Of a stretch of DNA of 64,000 nucleotides, positions 44,218-52,781 are shown piece by piece. Source of the stretch: Saccharomonospora azurea NA-128 (GTDB lineage Bacteria > Actinomycetota > Actinomycetes > Mycobacteriales > Pseudonocardiaceae); contig NZ_CM001466.1 of the NCBI RefSeq assembly GCF_000231055.2, positions 1,418,900-1,482,899 on the forward strand. The letters are read 5' to 3'. Position numbers and translations under genes: made by a program. The notes below the pieces were generated by a model. The model was not told the origin of the DNA, made no database searches, and was given only the letters and a program-made list of their open reading frames with translations. The first letter of the stretch is position 1; each line of letters starts with the position of its first letter.

Positions 44218-45621
44218 TTGACGGTCGACACAGTGTTCGAAAATCTCCAAGAGAGAGCGTTCGTCTCGATCGACTCAACCCCAAAGCTGGCACGCAAAGT
44301 CCAAGTCAAAGCCCAAAAGATCGACGAGAAGAACAAAAAAGAAGGCCGAGACCCCCAATGGCGTCCGGCGCATTTGAAGACCATCTCCAGAGAAATCCGC
44401 CAAGGCGGCATCCACCTCACTCCGTGGGATGCCATCAGGATCCTGAGCCGATCCTCGGTCCTCGCGGGCCATGGATCGTCGCGCGCGCTGTCCCAGCATT
44501 GGAGCAGCCTGAGATTCCTCACCGCGCTACAGAAGAATTATTACGGCCACATGGAACTGTCCGACGACGGAAGAAACCCGAAATTCCACCGCAAGTCGGT
44601 GCAGGCTGACGATCTCGGCGTGGCCTTCGGCCTGCAGGCAGCCCTCAAAGTTGCGAGTGATCTACATCCCGGCCACCAATTCACCTTCGTGAATGCGGAA
44701 GCGGCTTTGGAGGCCGGGTGGACACTTCGCGGCAGAACCACGCGTGAGCGACATCGAACGAGACTGCATCCCAGCCATTTCCTCATCGGCGTGCGAAAGA
44801 ATGAGCCGCTTCAAATGTTGGCTGTTAACGTGAAAGGTTCGCACACCGGCCTGAGCACTGAGCTGAACCAGCTGGTGAAGGGCTCGGAAGTAGTCCACTC
44901 GGTAGCCACTGGCCCCAGGGAAGCACCCACCACTATCCCTGGCCTGTTCACCGCCAGCGCACTCGCTGGCAAGAGCGGCATCGAAGTTCGTGCCCTGAGC
45001 CCCGGAGGGACGAGTACCACACCCTTCCCCCTGGACTTGGACCGTCGAGGGCCGGTCGATGAGAAGCACTACATGGGTGGGATCACGGAACATGTGGACG
45101 GGCAGGCGAAACCCAGACCTGGCTTCCACATTCCGCTGGAGGATAGCGACTGGTTCTCGCGAGCCCTCGTCAACACTGCACTCGCCAGCCTGCTCGCCTT
45201 CGCAGGAGACCTCGTGTCCGCCCGGAACTTCCTTACCAAGCGGCAAAGAAAAAGACTCGGCGATGGCGCCGAGTCGTCGAACTACGCGACTAGCGTGCGA
45301 TGCGACACGACGTTGTGCATCGGAGACATCGAGTTCTCGGGTACCGACCACGTGTTCAGGTTGCACCGGAAGCGGATTGAGGTGTTTTCGGCGATCCCCA
45401 CGATGTTGCACGAGCGCCTCGCCAAGGGCGACGTCGCGGGGTACTTCGCTCTTCTCCCCGGCGTTCAAGAACAGTGGGATGCGCGACGCGAGCGAGCACA
45501 ACGTGACTGGCACGGCGTTCTCACCATGGACAACTATGGGGCTCTGATGGGCCTGAGGCGGATGGGTGAGGGCAAGCGCTTCGACGACGACCCGGAGACG
45601 TGTCAGCGTTCACCGGCATAA
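44218..45621 (+). CDS. Orphan protein, possible degenerate PD-(D/E)xK nuclease fold
   Basis: The 467-residue protein is not confidently assigned. The TTG at 44218 with GAGGAAGG upstream is the chosen start; the frame upstream to 44014 is low-quality. Residues about 150-240 read like a restriction-endonuclease-like core: a helix, LHPSHFLIGV, then LQMLAVNVKGSHTG. If so, the normal acid residues (D, and E of ExK) are replaced by Ser and Asn, so catalysis is doubtful. The gene is less GC-rich than its surroundings and lies alone between actinomycete genes, a sign of transfer. The 223-bp gap upstream shows no feature. Confidence 0.6.
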   Translation: MTVDTVFENLQERAFVSIDSTPKLARKVQVKAQKIDEKNKKEGRDPQWRPAHLKTISREIRQGGIHLTPWDAIRILSRSSVLAGHGSSRALSQHWSSLRFLTALQKNYYGHMELSDDGRNPKFHRKSVQADDLGVAFGLQAALKVASDLHPGHQFTFVNAEAALEAGWTLRGRTTRERHRTRLHPSHFLIGVRKNEPLQMLAVNVKGSHTGLSTELNQLVKGSEVVHSVATGPREAPTTIPGLFTASALAGKSGIEVRALSPGGTSTTPFPLDLDRRGPVDEKHYMGGITEHVDGQAKPRPGFHIPLEDSDWFSRALVNTALASLLAFAGDLVSARNFLTKRQRKRLGDGAESSNYATSVRCDTTLCIGDIEFSGTDHVFRLHRKRIEVFSAIPTMLHERLAKGDVAGYFALLPGVQEQWDARRERAQRDWHGVLTMDNYGALMGLRRMGEGKRFDDDPETCQRSPA

Positions 45622-45708
45622 GCGGTACGGGAAACTCGACGTTCGCCGCCTTCTAGCAGGCGCACTGAAGCTCACTGGACCCCGCACGGCTGACCCGCCC
45701 AGACGGCG

Positions 45709-46332
45709 TCACCGTGCGGGCGTGCCCAGCAACGCCTGCACTCCCTGCCGGACGACGGCGGACCAGTCTCCGGCGGAGTCGGCGACCGCGCCGGCCAGGT
45801 GCGGGACGTCGGACAGCTCGACGTCGTCGTATCCGGCAGCGTCCCGGTGGCGCGCGTTGTGGTGGGCGACGGCGTGGCCCGCGACCATGGCGGTGATCGC
45901 GTAGGCCCGTCCGAGCACGTCCGCAGGCGAGACCCCGGCCGCGCTCACGAGCCGGCACAGCACGTCGGCGAGGGTCAGGTAGGCGGGCCCGAGCGGTGTG
46001 CGTTCCAGAACGAACGACGCCGCCCAGGGATGCCTCGTGAGGTGGTCGAACCAGGCGACCGCGACCTCGGCGGCGCCCTTCTCGGCTGCGGAGAGCAGAC
46101 CGCCCAACTCGCGCCCCAACGCCCGGTCGAGCGCGAGATCGCACAGATCGTCGCGACCCCGCACGTGGCCGTACAGGCTGGACGGCACGACGTCGAGCAC
46201 GTCGGCGACGCGGCGCATCGACAGCGCCTGCTCCCCTTCCCCGTCGAGCACGTCGACGGCGGCGTCGGCGAGTTTCGCGGGCGTGAGCGTCCGCCTGCGC
46301 ATCGGCCCTCGCGGCTGTCTCCAGTAGGACAT
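45709..46332 (-). CDS. TetR-family regulator
   Basis: A 207-residue TetR protein: LSMRRVADVLDVVPSSLYGHVRGRDDL HTH and a TetR_C-type ligand domain. No clear ribosome site stands before the ATG, so it may be leaderless. It is divergent from a GNAT gene with a palindrome between, and likely controls it. Confidence 0.85.
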   Translation of the reverse strand: MSYWRQPRGPMRRRTLTPAKLADAAVDVLDGEGEQALSMRRVADVLDVVPSSLYGHVRGRDDLCDLALDRALGRELGGLLSAAEKGAAEVAVAWFDHLTRHPWAASFVLERTPLGPAYLTLADVLCRLVSAAGVSPADVLGRAYAITAMVAGHAVAHHNARHRDAAGYDDVELSDVPHLAGAVADSAGDWSAVVRQGVQALLGTPAR

Positions 46333-46345
46333 GCCAGTATCGTAG

Positions 46346-46368
46346 CTAACCGAACGACGTTCACTTAG
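46346..46368. promoter_or_regulatory. TetR operator between tetR and GNAT genes
   Basis: An inverted repeat with 11-bp arms (CTAACCGAACG and CGTTCACTTAG) around one central A; 9 of 11 positions pair, and the inner GAACG-A-CGTTC is perfect. It covers most of the 44-bp gap. Confidence 0.65.
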
Positions 46369-46376
46369 GAGCTGGT

Positions 46377-46913
46377 GTGAACTTCCACGACGTCCTTCCC
46401 GTCCGCCACGACGGCGTCACCCTGCGGCCCCTCGCCGACATCGACGCCGAGGCCTACGCCGAGGGCACCCGCGATGCCGCCGTGCGGCGCTACGCCCACC
46501 TGCCGCTGCCCGAGTACACGCCCGACACCGTGCGCGAGCTCGCCCGCTCGGACGTCCGGCGAGGACTGGACGACGGAACCCTGGCCGTGCTGAGCATCGT
46601 CGAGGACACCCACGACACCTTCCTCGGCAGCCTCGTGCTCTTCGACATCGCCGAGGATCAGGCGGAGGTCGGTTTCTGGCTCGCCCCACACGCGCGCGGT
46701 CGCGGCGTCGCCCACCGCGCCCTCGCCGCGTCGGCCGCACTCGCCAGGGCACTCGGACTGTCCACACTCACCGCGCGCACCGATCCCACGAACACGTCGT
46801 CGCGCCGTACGCTCACCGCCGCCGGATTCGCGCCGGACGGGCCACCGCGGCACAGCACGACCCCGTCGGGAACCTCGATGAGCACGCAGTACTACCGGCT
46901 GCCCCTCCGGTGA
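46377..46913 (+). CDS. GNAT-family acetyltransferase
   Basis: A 178-residue RimJ/RimL-type GNAT. The acetyl-CoA loop ARGRGVAHRAL and NTSSRRTLTAAGF are present. GTG start after TAGGAG. Probably acetylates a small molecule or drug under TetR control; substrate unknown. Confidence 0.82.
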   Translation: MNFHDVLPVRHDGVTLRPLADIDAEAYAEGTRDAAVRRYAHLPLPEYTPDTVRELARSDVRRGLDDGTLAVLSIVEDTHDTFLGSLVLFDIAEDQAEVGFWLAPHARGRGVAHRALAASAALARALGLSTLTARTDPTNTSSRRTLTAAGFAPDGPPRHSTTPSGTSMSTQYYRLPLR

Positions 46914-46936
46914 ACCAGGGGCACGCCGAAAAGGCG

Positions 46937-48334
46937 TCAGGTCAACGCATGTGTCCGGGCCGCGAGCTGCCGCAGGCCCGGTAGCGACGCCTGTCGCGGG
47001 TGGTGCAGCAGTTCGGACACCAGGCGGCGAACCGTGGCCCGCGTGCGCACTTCGCCCGGCGCGGCACGCTCCGCCGCCAGCAAGGTCTGGAAAGCACGGT
47101 CCGGCTTGTCCCACTGCGCGAGGCACAACGCGACGTCGACGAGGAAGCGCGCCCGGCGTTCGGTGTCGGGGAACTGCGCGAGGGTGGCCCCCTGCGAGTG
47201 GTGCAGCGCGGTCCCCGCGTCGCCAAGCACGTAGTGGGCGGACACGCGGTGACTCAACACGTTGGCGGCCAGCGCCGTCTGCTGCGCCGGGTGCGTCGAC
47301 AGGCGTGCGGTCGTGGCCTCGGCTTCGTCCAGCAGTTCGGTCGCCCGGTCGTGGTCGCCACCGCGCGCGGCCGCGTATCCGGCCGAGCACAGCAGCACGC
47401 CGTGCAGCGCGAGGTGGCGCGGATCCGGTTCCCGGCCCGTCAGGTCCAACTGCTCGGCGGCGCTGAGCGTGAGGTCCTGGGCGCGCTCGTGGTGGCCCGC
47501 CCTGCGGCACACCGAACCCAGCAGGCGCGTCGCTTCCGCGAGTACGAGAGCGTCGTCGCAGCCGGACGCCATGCGCAGACCCCGATCCGCCGAGACCCAC
47601 TCCAGTCCGCTGGCGTCGAGTTTCAGCAACGCACGGGTGGCGAGGTTGTACGCGTGCGCCGCCAACCGGGCCGTCTCCGCGCTCGCGTGCTGCCCGTGCG
47701 CCGACTCGGCGGCGGTCAGCAACTCGGGCAGTCGCACACCGAGTTCGACGTAACGGCAGCCGTGGAAGTCCTCACGCGCGGCGTGCAACGCCGACCGCAA
47801 CACGGCGGGCGACGCCGGTTCGCGCTCCACCGCGGTGGGCCCGAGGAGCACGGCTTCCAACCGGCTCGCCAGGAACGCGGCGGGATCGATCGGAGAATCG
47901 GTTCTCGGCGCGGCCACCGCACCCGGCGCCGCCATCGCGGTGCCCGCCAAGCCGGCTGCGAGAAGGAATGCACGTCGCCGCACCTGACCGTCCCCTTCCT
48001 GGCCCGAACTGGTGCACACCCGGGAGATCCGCGTCGCGGTCCGGGTGCCGCCTGGCCGATCCTGCGCAGCCGCGGTGAGTCCGAACGCTTCGGCGGGGAG
48101 ACCAAGAACCGTGGCGAACCGCCGCAGCACGGTGACGTCCCGCAGTCCGCGGCGGCCGTTCTCGAAACGGGAGATCGTCGATGCCGAACACCCGAACTTC
48201 TGGCCGAGTCGCCCCTGTGACCAGCCCAGTTGTTCGCGGGCGCAACGCAGCACGGTGGCGTAGTCACCGCGGCTCGCGGCATCCCACAGAGCAGGTGTCC
48301 ACCGGTCCGGCACTGCGCACCCCCGATACTCCAT
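46937..48334 (-). CDS. XRE-type HTH regulator with internal Tat-like segment and TPR domain
   Basis: The 465-residue protein has an HTH_3/XRE domain (about 30-82, REQLGWSQGRLGQKFGCSASTISRFENG), a striking RRRAFLLAAGLAGTAMAAPGAVAA stretch at about 119-142 that looks like a Tat signal or TM helix, and a TPR-like C-terminal domain. This build is seen in other actinomycete regulators. The start is uncertain: ATG 48334, or GTG 48316 with GGGGG upstream. Targets unknown; operators upstream suggest autoregulation. Confidence 0.78.
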   Translation of the reverse strand: MEYRGCAVPDRWTPALWDAASRGDYATVLRCAREQLGWSQGRLGQKFGCSASTISRFENGRRGLRDVTVLRRFATVLGLPAEAFGLTAAAQDRPGGTRTATRISRVCTSSGQEGDGQVRRRAFLLAAGLAGTAMAAPGAVAAPRTDSPIDPAAFLASRLEAVLLGPTAVEREPASPAVLRSALHAAREDFHGCRYVELGVRLPELLTAAESAHGQHASAETARLAAHAYNLATRALLKLDASGLEWVSADRGLRMASGCDDALVLAEATRLLGSVCRRAGHHERAQDLTLSAAEQLDLTGREPDPRHLALHGVLLCSAGYAAARGGDHDRATELLDEAEATTARLSTHPAQQTALAANVLSHRVSAHYVLGDAGTALHHSQGATLAQFPDTERRARFLVDVALCLAQWDKPDRAFQTLLAAERAAPGEVRTRATVRRLVSELLHHPRQASLPGLRQLAARTHALT

Positions 48335-48393
48335 GCACAATCGGTGGGCCCAGGTTAGTGACTTCGCCGCGCGGAAAAGTGGTTTTGCCTAAA

Positions 48394-48422
48394 TGGCACA
48401 ACATGTGCCGCAGTGGCACAAC
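48394..48422. promoter_or_regulatory. Operator cluster upstream of the HTH-TPR gene
   Basis: GGCACA-N3-TGTGCC (48395-48409) is a perfect inverted repeat, and TGGCACAAC occurs twice 20 bp apart (48394 and 48414). Three half-sites on one face of the helix, 60 nt before the HTH-TPR gene, fit a regulator operator. Confidence 0.65.
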
Positions 48423-48687
48423 TACTTCCCGGCGAATGCCCGCGCGCTCTACCGTCGGAGACATCCGGTTCGGCGGAAACGCCTCCGACCTTCGTCGAAT
48501 CGGCAGGCTGGCAGGAGTGACCACGCACCGACCGCCTCTGCCCGGCATCGGTACTTCTGCCAGCCCATCCACAGTGTCTCCTCCGGCCCGCCGGGGCCGT
48601 CGAGGTTGCGGAAGGTCGCGCCACGTGACCGAGTCCTGTGTGGCGTGGTCACGTTCCCCCTTCGACACGACCTCCCGCGAGATCACT

Positions 48688-48711
48688 ACTGTTAACAGTT
48701 GTTACTACACT
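48688..48711. promoter_or_regulatory. Palindrome and element upstream of the XRE-ImmA operon
   Basis: ACTGTTAACAGT (48688-48699) is a perfect 12-bp palindrome, followed by TTGTTACTACA. A closely similar string (GGTAACCGATTGTTCTACA) stands before the 2OG oxygenase gene at 51787. The remainder of the 48335-48791 gap holds only this and the TGGCACAAC cluster. Confidence 0.55.
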
Positions 48712-48791
48712 CCGTCAACGATTGTTGCCGAGGTCGCGACCCAGTACAGTGCGTCCAGCCCGGCCTCCCGCCGCTGACACCCGGAGCCTCG

Positions 48792-49292
48792 ATGAGCACG
48801 ACCCCCACGACCTTCGCCGAGAAGCTGGCGTTCCTCATCGACACGATGCACCCCGCCGACCGGGGGCCCTACGACGACGAGGAGCTCGCGCAGGTCCTCG
48901 ATGTGTCACGGCAGTACGTGTGGCAGCTCCGCACGGGCAAGCGCGCGGAACCCCGCCACAGCGTGGCCATGAAGATCGTGCGCTTCTTCGGCGTCCCCGA
49001 GGACTACTTCGTCGACGACGACGTCACCGTCGCCGTCATGAACGAGATCCAGGAGCTCCTCGACCGCCGTGACGGCCCGCCGCGCGACGGCGGCGGTGAG
49101 TCCGGGCTGGACTGGGGAGAGGACGTCGAGGTCCGCAGGCTGGCACTGCGCATCCTGGGCCTGTCCACCGACGCCCGCGAGCTCGTGTCGGACATGGTGG
49201 AGAATCTGCGCGCGTACGACGCCCGTCCCCGCAGCCGGCGTCCCCGGCGCAAGCCCACACCACCGGCCGCGGCCGAGAGAGCCGATGCGTGA
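48792..49292 (+). CDS. XRE-type HTH protein
   Basis: A 166-residue DNA-binding protein with an N-terminal HTH (YDDEELAQVLDVSRQYVWQLRTGKRAEPRHSVAMKIVRFFGVPEDYF) and an Arg/Pro-rich tail. It resembles the repressors that are cut by ImmA-type proteases. The ATG at 48792 is the first in-frame start with proper context. It overlaps the ImmA gene by 8 nt. Confidence 0.82.
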   Translation: MSTTPTTFAEKLAFLIDTMHPADRGPYDDEELAQVLDVSRQYVWQLRTGKRAEPRHSVAMKIVRFFGVPEDYFVDDDVTVAVMNEIQELLDRRDGPPRDGGGESGLDWGEDVEVRRLALRILGLSTDARELVSDMVENLRAYDARPRSRRPRRKPTPPAAAERADA

Positions 49293-49932
49293 GAATGATC
49301 GCCGGACGCTCCCCGCGGGCGTCGAGCCCCGGTGCGTGCGGACCACCCCGCACGTCGCCAGGTTGATCGGTCGGCTACTCGGGAGGGGCGACACGGTGGC
49401 ACACTCCGACGCTCGGCGCCGCTGCGAGCAGCTGGTGGACGACGTGCTCGCCCGGACCGGCATCCCGCGGCCCTGGAGTGTCAACGACTGGCTCGACCGG
49501 CTGGAACGCGTGCGCGGGCGGGACATCGATCTGTGCGCCCTGCCGTGGTCGCCCGGGGCCCCCACGGGGGCGTGGCAGCGCCACCGCGACTACGACCTCA
49601 TCGCGTATCCCGACAACACCGCCGGGTTCCACCAGGACCACATCATCCTGCACGAGGTCGGGCACATGTTGTTCGAGCACGCGGGCCGGTGCGTGCTCTC
49701 CGAGGACGAAGCCCGGAGCTGGGCACCGCACCTGCGACCCGGCGCGTTCGTGCATCTGTTCGGGAGCGCCACCACCGTGGACGAGGAGGACGAGGCGGAA
49801 CGCTTCGCGCATCTCGTGCACGCCCGCGTGGCCGCCCACGCGGTGCCGCCGCCGCGCCGTCACCGCATCCCGTCGAGTCCGACCGGCGAGACCATGGTCG
49901 CCCGGTTCACCACGACGTTCGACCGGTTGTGA
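49285..49932 (+). CDS. ImmA/IrrE-type metallopeptidase
   Basis: The 215-residue protein carries HEVGHMLFEH, the HExxH zinc motif, with a downstream acid in DEEDEAERFAHLV. ImmA/IrrE proteases activate stress or phage genes by cleaving a cognate XRE repressor. It overlaps both neighbours, so the repressor upstream is the likely substrate. Confidence 0.83.
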   Translation: MRENDRRTLPAGVEPRCVRTTPHVARLIGRLLGRGDTVAHSDARRRCEQLVDDVLARTGIPRPWSVNDWLDRLERVRGRDIDLCALPWSPGAPTGAWQRHRDYDLIAYPDNTAGFHQDHIILHEVGHMLFEHAGRCVLSEDEARSWAPHLRPGAFVHLFGSATTVDEEDEAERFAHLVHARVAAHAVPPPRRHRIPSSPTGETMVARFTTTFDRL

Positions 49933-51161
49933 GGCGGCCGGTGACAGGAACGGTGGTGAACCTGATCGCCGGGGGCTCGGCCGTGCTGGGTGGATCGCTG
50001 CGGCTCGTCCTGGCTCGCAGGCAGCTGACCCCCGCCACCGTGCACCTGTGCGTGGCCGTGATCGCCGTCGGTCTGTCGGCGGCGCTGTCCGCTCCGGCCG
50101 TCCTCGCCGCCGCGGCCCGCGTGGAGCCCGCGCCGAACCTGAGCCGGTTGCTGGCCAACGCGGCGGCGATGGCCGGTGCCTGGTGCGTGCAGAGCATGCT
50201 CCTCCACCTGGTGGCGACCGAGCGCGACCGGGCGAGCGAGGGCGTGCGGCGGCAAGCGGTGATCCTGCTGGCCACGCTCACCGCGATGGCCGCGTTGTTC
50301 CTCTCGGCCGGCACGACGTACCGGCCGGACTTCCTGTCGGCGTTCGCCCGGCTCCCCGAGATCGCCGGCTACCTGCTGCTGTTCAGCGGCTACATCGCCT
50401 GGAGCCTGATCCGGCTCGTGCTCCTCATCGGACGGTACGTGGAGCTGACCGACCGGCGCTGGCTCCAGCGCGGGCTGCGCACCCTGCAGACGGGCGCGGG
50501 CTTCGGTGTCGCGTGGGCGGCGCACAAGGTCGTGGCCGCCACGACGGTCTTCCTGACCGGTGTGTCCTATCCGGGCGCGGAGCTGCTCGCCGTGGTGTTG
50601 CCCGCGGCGGCCGTCGTCCTGGTCGCCGTGGGACTGGTGCTGCCGACCTGCGCACCTCCCGTCGCCCGACGGGTGTCGGCGCTGCGGCGACGGCAACGGT
50701 ATCGAGTGCTGGGCGGGCTCTGGCAGACGCTGTCACCGGTGATCACGGAGCTGCGCCCCCTGGGACAGCCGCCCGGCTCGACTCCGCACGAGCGACTGAG
50801 CGTCCGTGTCGTCGACATCCTCGATGCGCTGCTGGTGCTGTCCCCGCACCGCGATCGACCCGCTCCGACGACGCGGACGCCCGAGGACGCGCGCCGGGAA
50901 GCAGGCGAGATCACGACCGCGCTCGCGCGGTGGTCGGCCGGGGTGCCTCCGGCCAGGCGCGGGACGGACGACTCACCCGACGACTCCGCCGAGGGCGCCG
51001 TCGCCGCCTCGGCGACCACCGTGGACGATCTCGACGGCGAGGCCGCGTGGCTGTGCCGGGTCGCCCGGGCGATGCGACGACTGCCTCCGCCGGTCGCGCC
51101 GGACACCGGCACGCGCACGACGAGAGTGCCGACCACCGCACGAACTGAGAGGAATCCGTGA
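49929..51161 (+). CDS. Seven-TM protein, MAB_1171c-like
   Basis: A 410-residue protein with about seven TM helices in the first 250 residues and a hydrophilic C-terminal part (LSVRVVDILDALLVLSPH, then an Asp/Thr-rich region). The pattern is that of the MAB_1171c family, often paired with XRE and ImmA genes in actinomycetes. GTGA overlaps tie it to both neighbours. It may sense an external or membrane signal that drives ImmA. Confidence 0.75.
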   Translation: MRRPVTGTVVNLIAGGSAVLGGSLRLVLARRQLTPATVHLCVAVIAVGLSAALSAPAVLAAAARVEPAPNLSRLLANAAAMAGAWCVQSMLLHLVATERDRASEGVRRQAVILLATLTAMAALFLSAGTTYRPDFLSAFARLPEIAGYLLLFSGYIAWSLIRLVLLIGRYVELTDRRWLQRGLRTLQTGAGFGVAWAAHKVVAATTVFLTGVSYPGAELLAVVLPAAAVVLVAVGLVLPTCAPPVARRVSALRRRQRYRVLGGLWQTLSPVITELRPLGQPPGSTPHERLSVRVVDILDALLVLSPHRDRPAPTTRTPEDARREAGEITTALARWSAGVPPARRGTDDSPDDSAEGAVAASATTVDDLDGEAAWLCRVARAMRRLPPPVAPDTGTRTTRVPTTARTERNP

Positions 51162-51763
51162 GCGTTACGGACACCGCACCCGCGGTCCAGTCGCGATGGG
51201 CCAAGGTCCTGAGCGAGGTCTTCGCCCCCTGGGTGATCGTCATCGCGCTGTCCGGGTCGGTGGCCTGGCAGGCCACCCACGCCGTGCTGCCGACCATCGC
51301 CTGGGGCCTGTTGATCGCGGCGACGAGCAGCATCCTTCCGATGGGCGTCATCGTGTGGGGCGCGCGCCGCGGACGCTGGGACGGCCACCACGTCCGCGAC
51401 CGCGAAGGCCGCCTCGTCCCGTTCGTCGCCCTCCTGGTGCTGAGCGGTGGCTGCCTCGCGCTGCTGATCCGGTGGGGCGCACCGCGCATGCTCGTGGCCC
51501 TGGACGTCGCCATGATCGCGGTGTTGCTCGTGAGTGGCGCGATCACGGTGTGGTGGAAGGTGTCGATGCACGCCGCGGTCGCCGCGGGCGCGGTCGTGAT
51601 CCTCGCCGTCGCCTACACGCCGTGGTTGCTGCCGCTGCTCCTGCTGGCCGTCGCCGTGTGCTGGTCGCGGGTCCGGCTGCGCGACCACACGACGGCTCAG
51701 GTCGTGGCGGGCACGGTGCTGGGCGTCGTCGTCGGCGGTGGGGTGTTCGCTCTCACCCTCTGA
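51158..51763 (+). CDS. PAP2-like membrane phosphatase
   Basis: A 201-residue five- or six-TM protein. KVSMHAAVAAGAV and SRVRLRDHTTAQVVAGTVLG resemble the second and third PAP2 phosphatase motifs, though the first is not evident. It overlaps the 7TM gene by 4 nt and closes the four-gene operon. Confidence 0.7.
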   Translation: MSVTDTAPAVQSRWAKVLSEVFAPWVIVIALSGSVAWQATHAVLPTIAWGLLIAATSSILPMGVIVWGARRGRWDGHHVRDREGRLVPFVALLVLSGGCLALLIRWGAPRMLVALDVAMIAVLLVSGAITVWWKVSMHAAVAAGAVVILAVAYTPWLLPLLLLAVAVCWSRVRLRDHTTAQVVAGTVLGVVVGGGVFALTL

Positions 51764-51786
51764 GGTTCGTTGCCTTCGCCACAGTC

Positions 51787-51807
51787 GGTAACCGATTGTT
51801 CTACAGT
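51787..51807. promoter_or_regulatory. Element before the 2OG oxygenase gene, like that at 48691
   Basis: TCGGT-A-ACCGA (51785-51795) and the following ATTGTTCTACAGT closely match the sequence before the XRE-ImmA operon. It lies 42 nt before the oxygenase start. A common regulator is suggested. Confidence 0.5.
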
Positions 51808-51848
51808 TCGTTGACTGCCCGACTGCATCGGCGTGTGGAAGGAACCCC

Positions 51849-52727
51849 ATGAGCGCATCTGTCGCCCCGCTGATCGAGCAGGTCGTCGACACCGAGCGGT
51901 ACCCACTGTTCCAACCCGACAGTGCGGCCTGGCTCGCCGCGGTGGAGGACGTTCGGGCCGACCTGGCCCGCGACGGCTGCAGCGTGTTGACCGACTTCGT
52001 CCGCCCCACCTACCACGACACCCTGCGGGGAGAAGGCACCGACCTGGCTCCCCGCGCGCACTACGACGTCGAGCTCGTCAACGCCTACAACATCCCGTGC
52101 GACCGCGCGGAGGCCGAGCTGCCCGACGACCACCCCGCCCGCCTGCCCCTGCGGCGGCGCAACGCCTTCGTCGCGCGGGACCACATCCCCACCGACGCCC
52201 TCATCCACCGGATCTACACCGACGTCCACGTGCAGCGGTTCCTCGCCGCGTGCTTCGGGCTCGACGAGATCCACGAGCTCGCCGACCCGCTCGCGGCGCT
52301 CGTGCTGAACGTCGTCCGGCCGGGCATGGATCACCCGTGGCACTTCGACACCAACGAGTTCGCCGTCTCGCTGCTCACGCAGGCGCCGGAGTCCGGCGGC
52401 GCGTTCGAATACTGTCCCGGCATCCGCTCGGAGGACGAGGAGAACTTCGCCGACGTCCGTGCGGTGTTGACGGGCGAGCGGCGAGACCTGGTGCGACGGT
52501 TGACCCTGCGCACCGGTGACCTGCAGCTGTTCCGTGGCCGTTTCGCCCTGCACCGGGTGACCCCCGTCGAGGGCGGCAGCGAGCGGCACACCGCGATCTT
52601 CGCCTACAGCGCGAGGCCCGGGGTGGTGGGCAGCGTCGCCCGCACCCGACAGCTGTTCGGCCGCGTCACCGAGGCCCACCTCGCCGCCGAGGGACGGACG
52701 GTCCGAGGCGACCGGCTGCTGGACTGA
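51849..52727 (+). CDS. 2OG-Fe(II) oxygenase, ArpA/HalD-like
   Basis: A 292-residue protein. The metal triad is visible: His165-x-Asp167 in HPWHFDTNEF and His235 in LHRV, with Arg246 for 2-oxoglutarate. It resembles the HalD/BesD/ArpA family. Halogenases of this family have Gly in place of the Asp, so this one should be a hydroxylase. It stands 54 nt before an acyltransferase gene, and both may work in one pathway. A short CGCGACACC repeat lies in the gap. Confidence 0.75.
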   Translation: MSASVAPLIEQVVDTERYPLFQPDSAAWLAAVEDVRADLARDGCSVLTDFVRPTYHDTLRGEGTDLAPRAHYDVELVNAYNIPCDRAEAELPDDHPARLPLRRRNAFVARDHIPTDALIHRIYTDVHVQRFLAACFGLDEIHELADPLAALVLNVVRPGMDHPWHFDTNEFAVSLLTQAPESGGAFEYCPGIRSEDEENFADVRAVLTGERRDLVRRLTLRTGDLQLFRGRFALHRVTPVEGGSERHTAIFAYSARPGVVGSVARTRQLFGRVTEAHLAAEGRTVRGDRLLD

Positions 52728-52781
52728 CCGCGACACCCGCGACACCCGCGACCACCGAACACACCGACTCCGAGGACCACC

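Noticed and set aside
46365-47600. 411-codon minus-strand frame over the GNAT gene and HTH-TPR gene
   Set aside because: It crosses two well-supported genes in a frame made of Arg/Gly/Ala-rich sequence with no motif.
51849-52727. Amino-acid halogenase (HalD/BesD) annotation
   Set aside because: The metal motif is H-x-D (His165, Asp167). Halogenases need Gly at the Asp position to bind chloride, so hydroxylase is the better reading.
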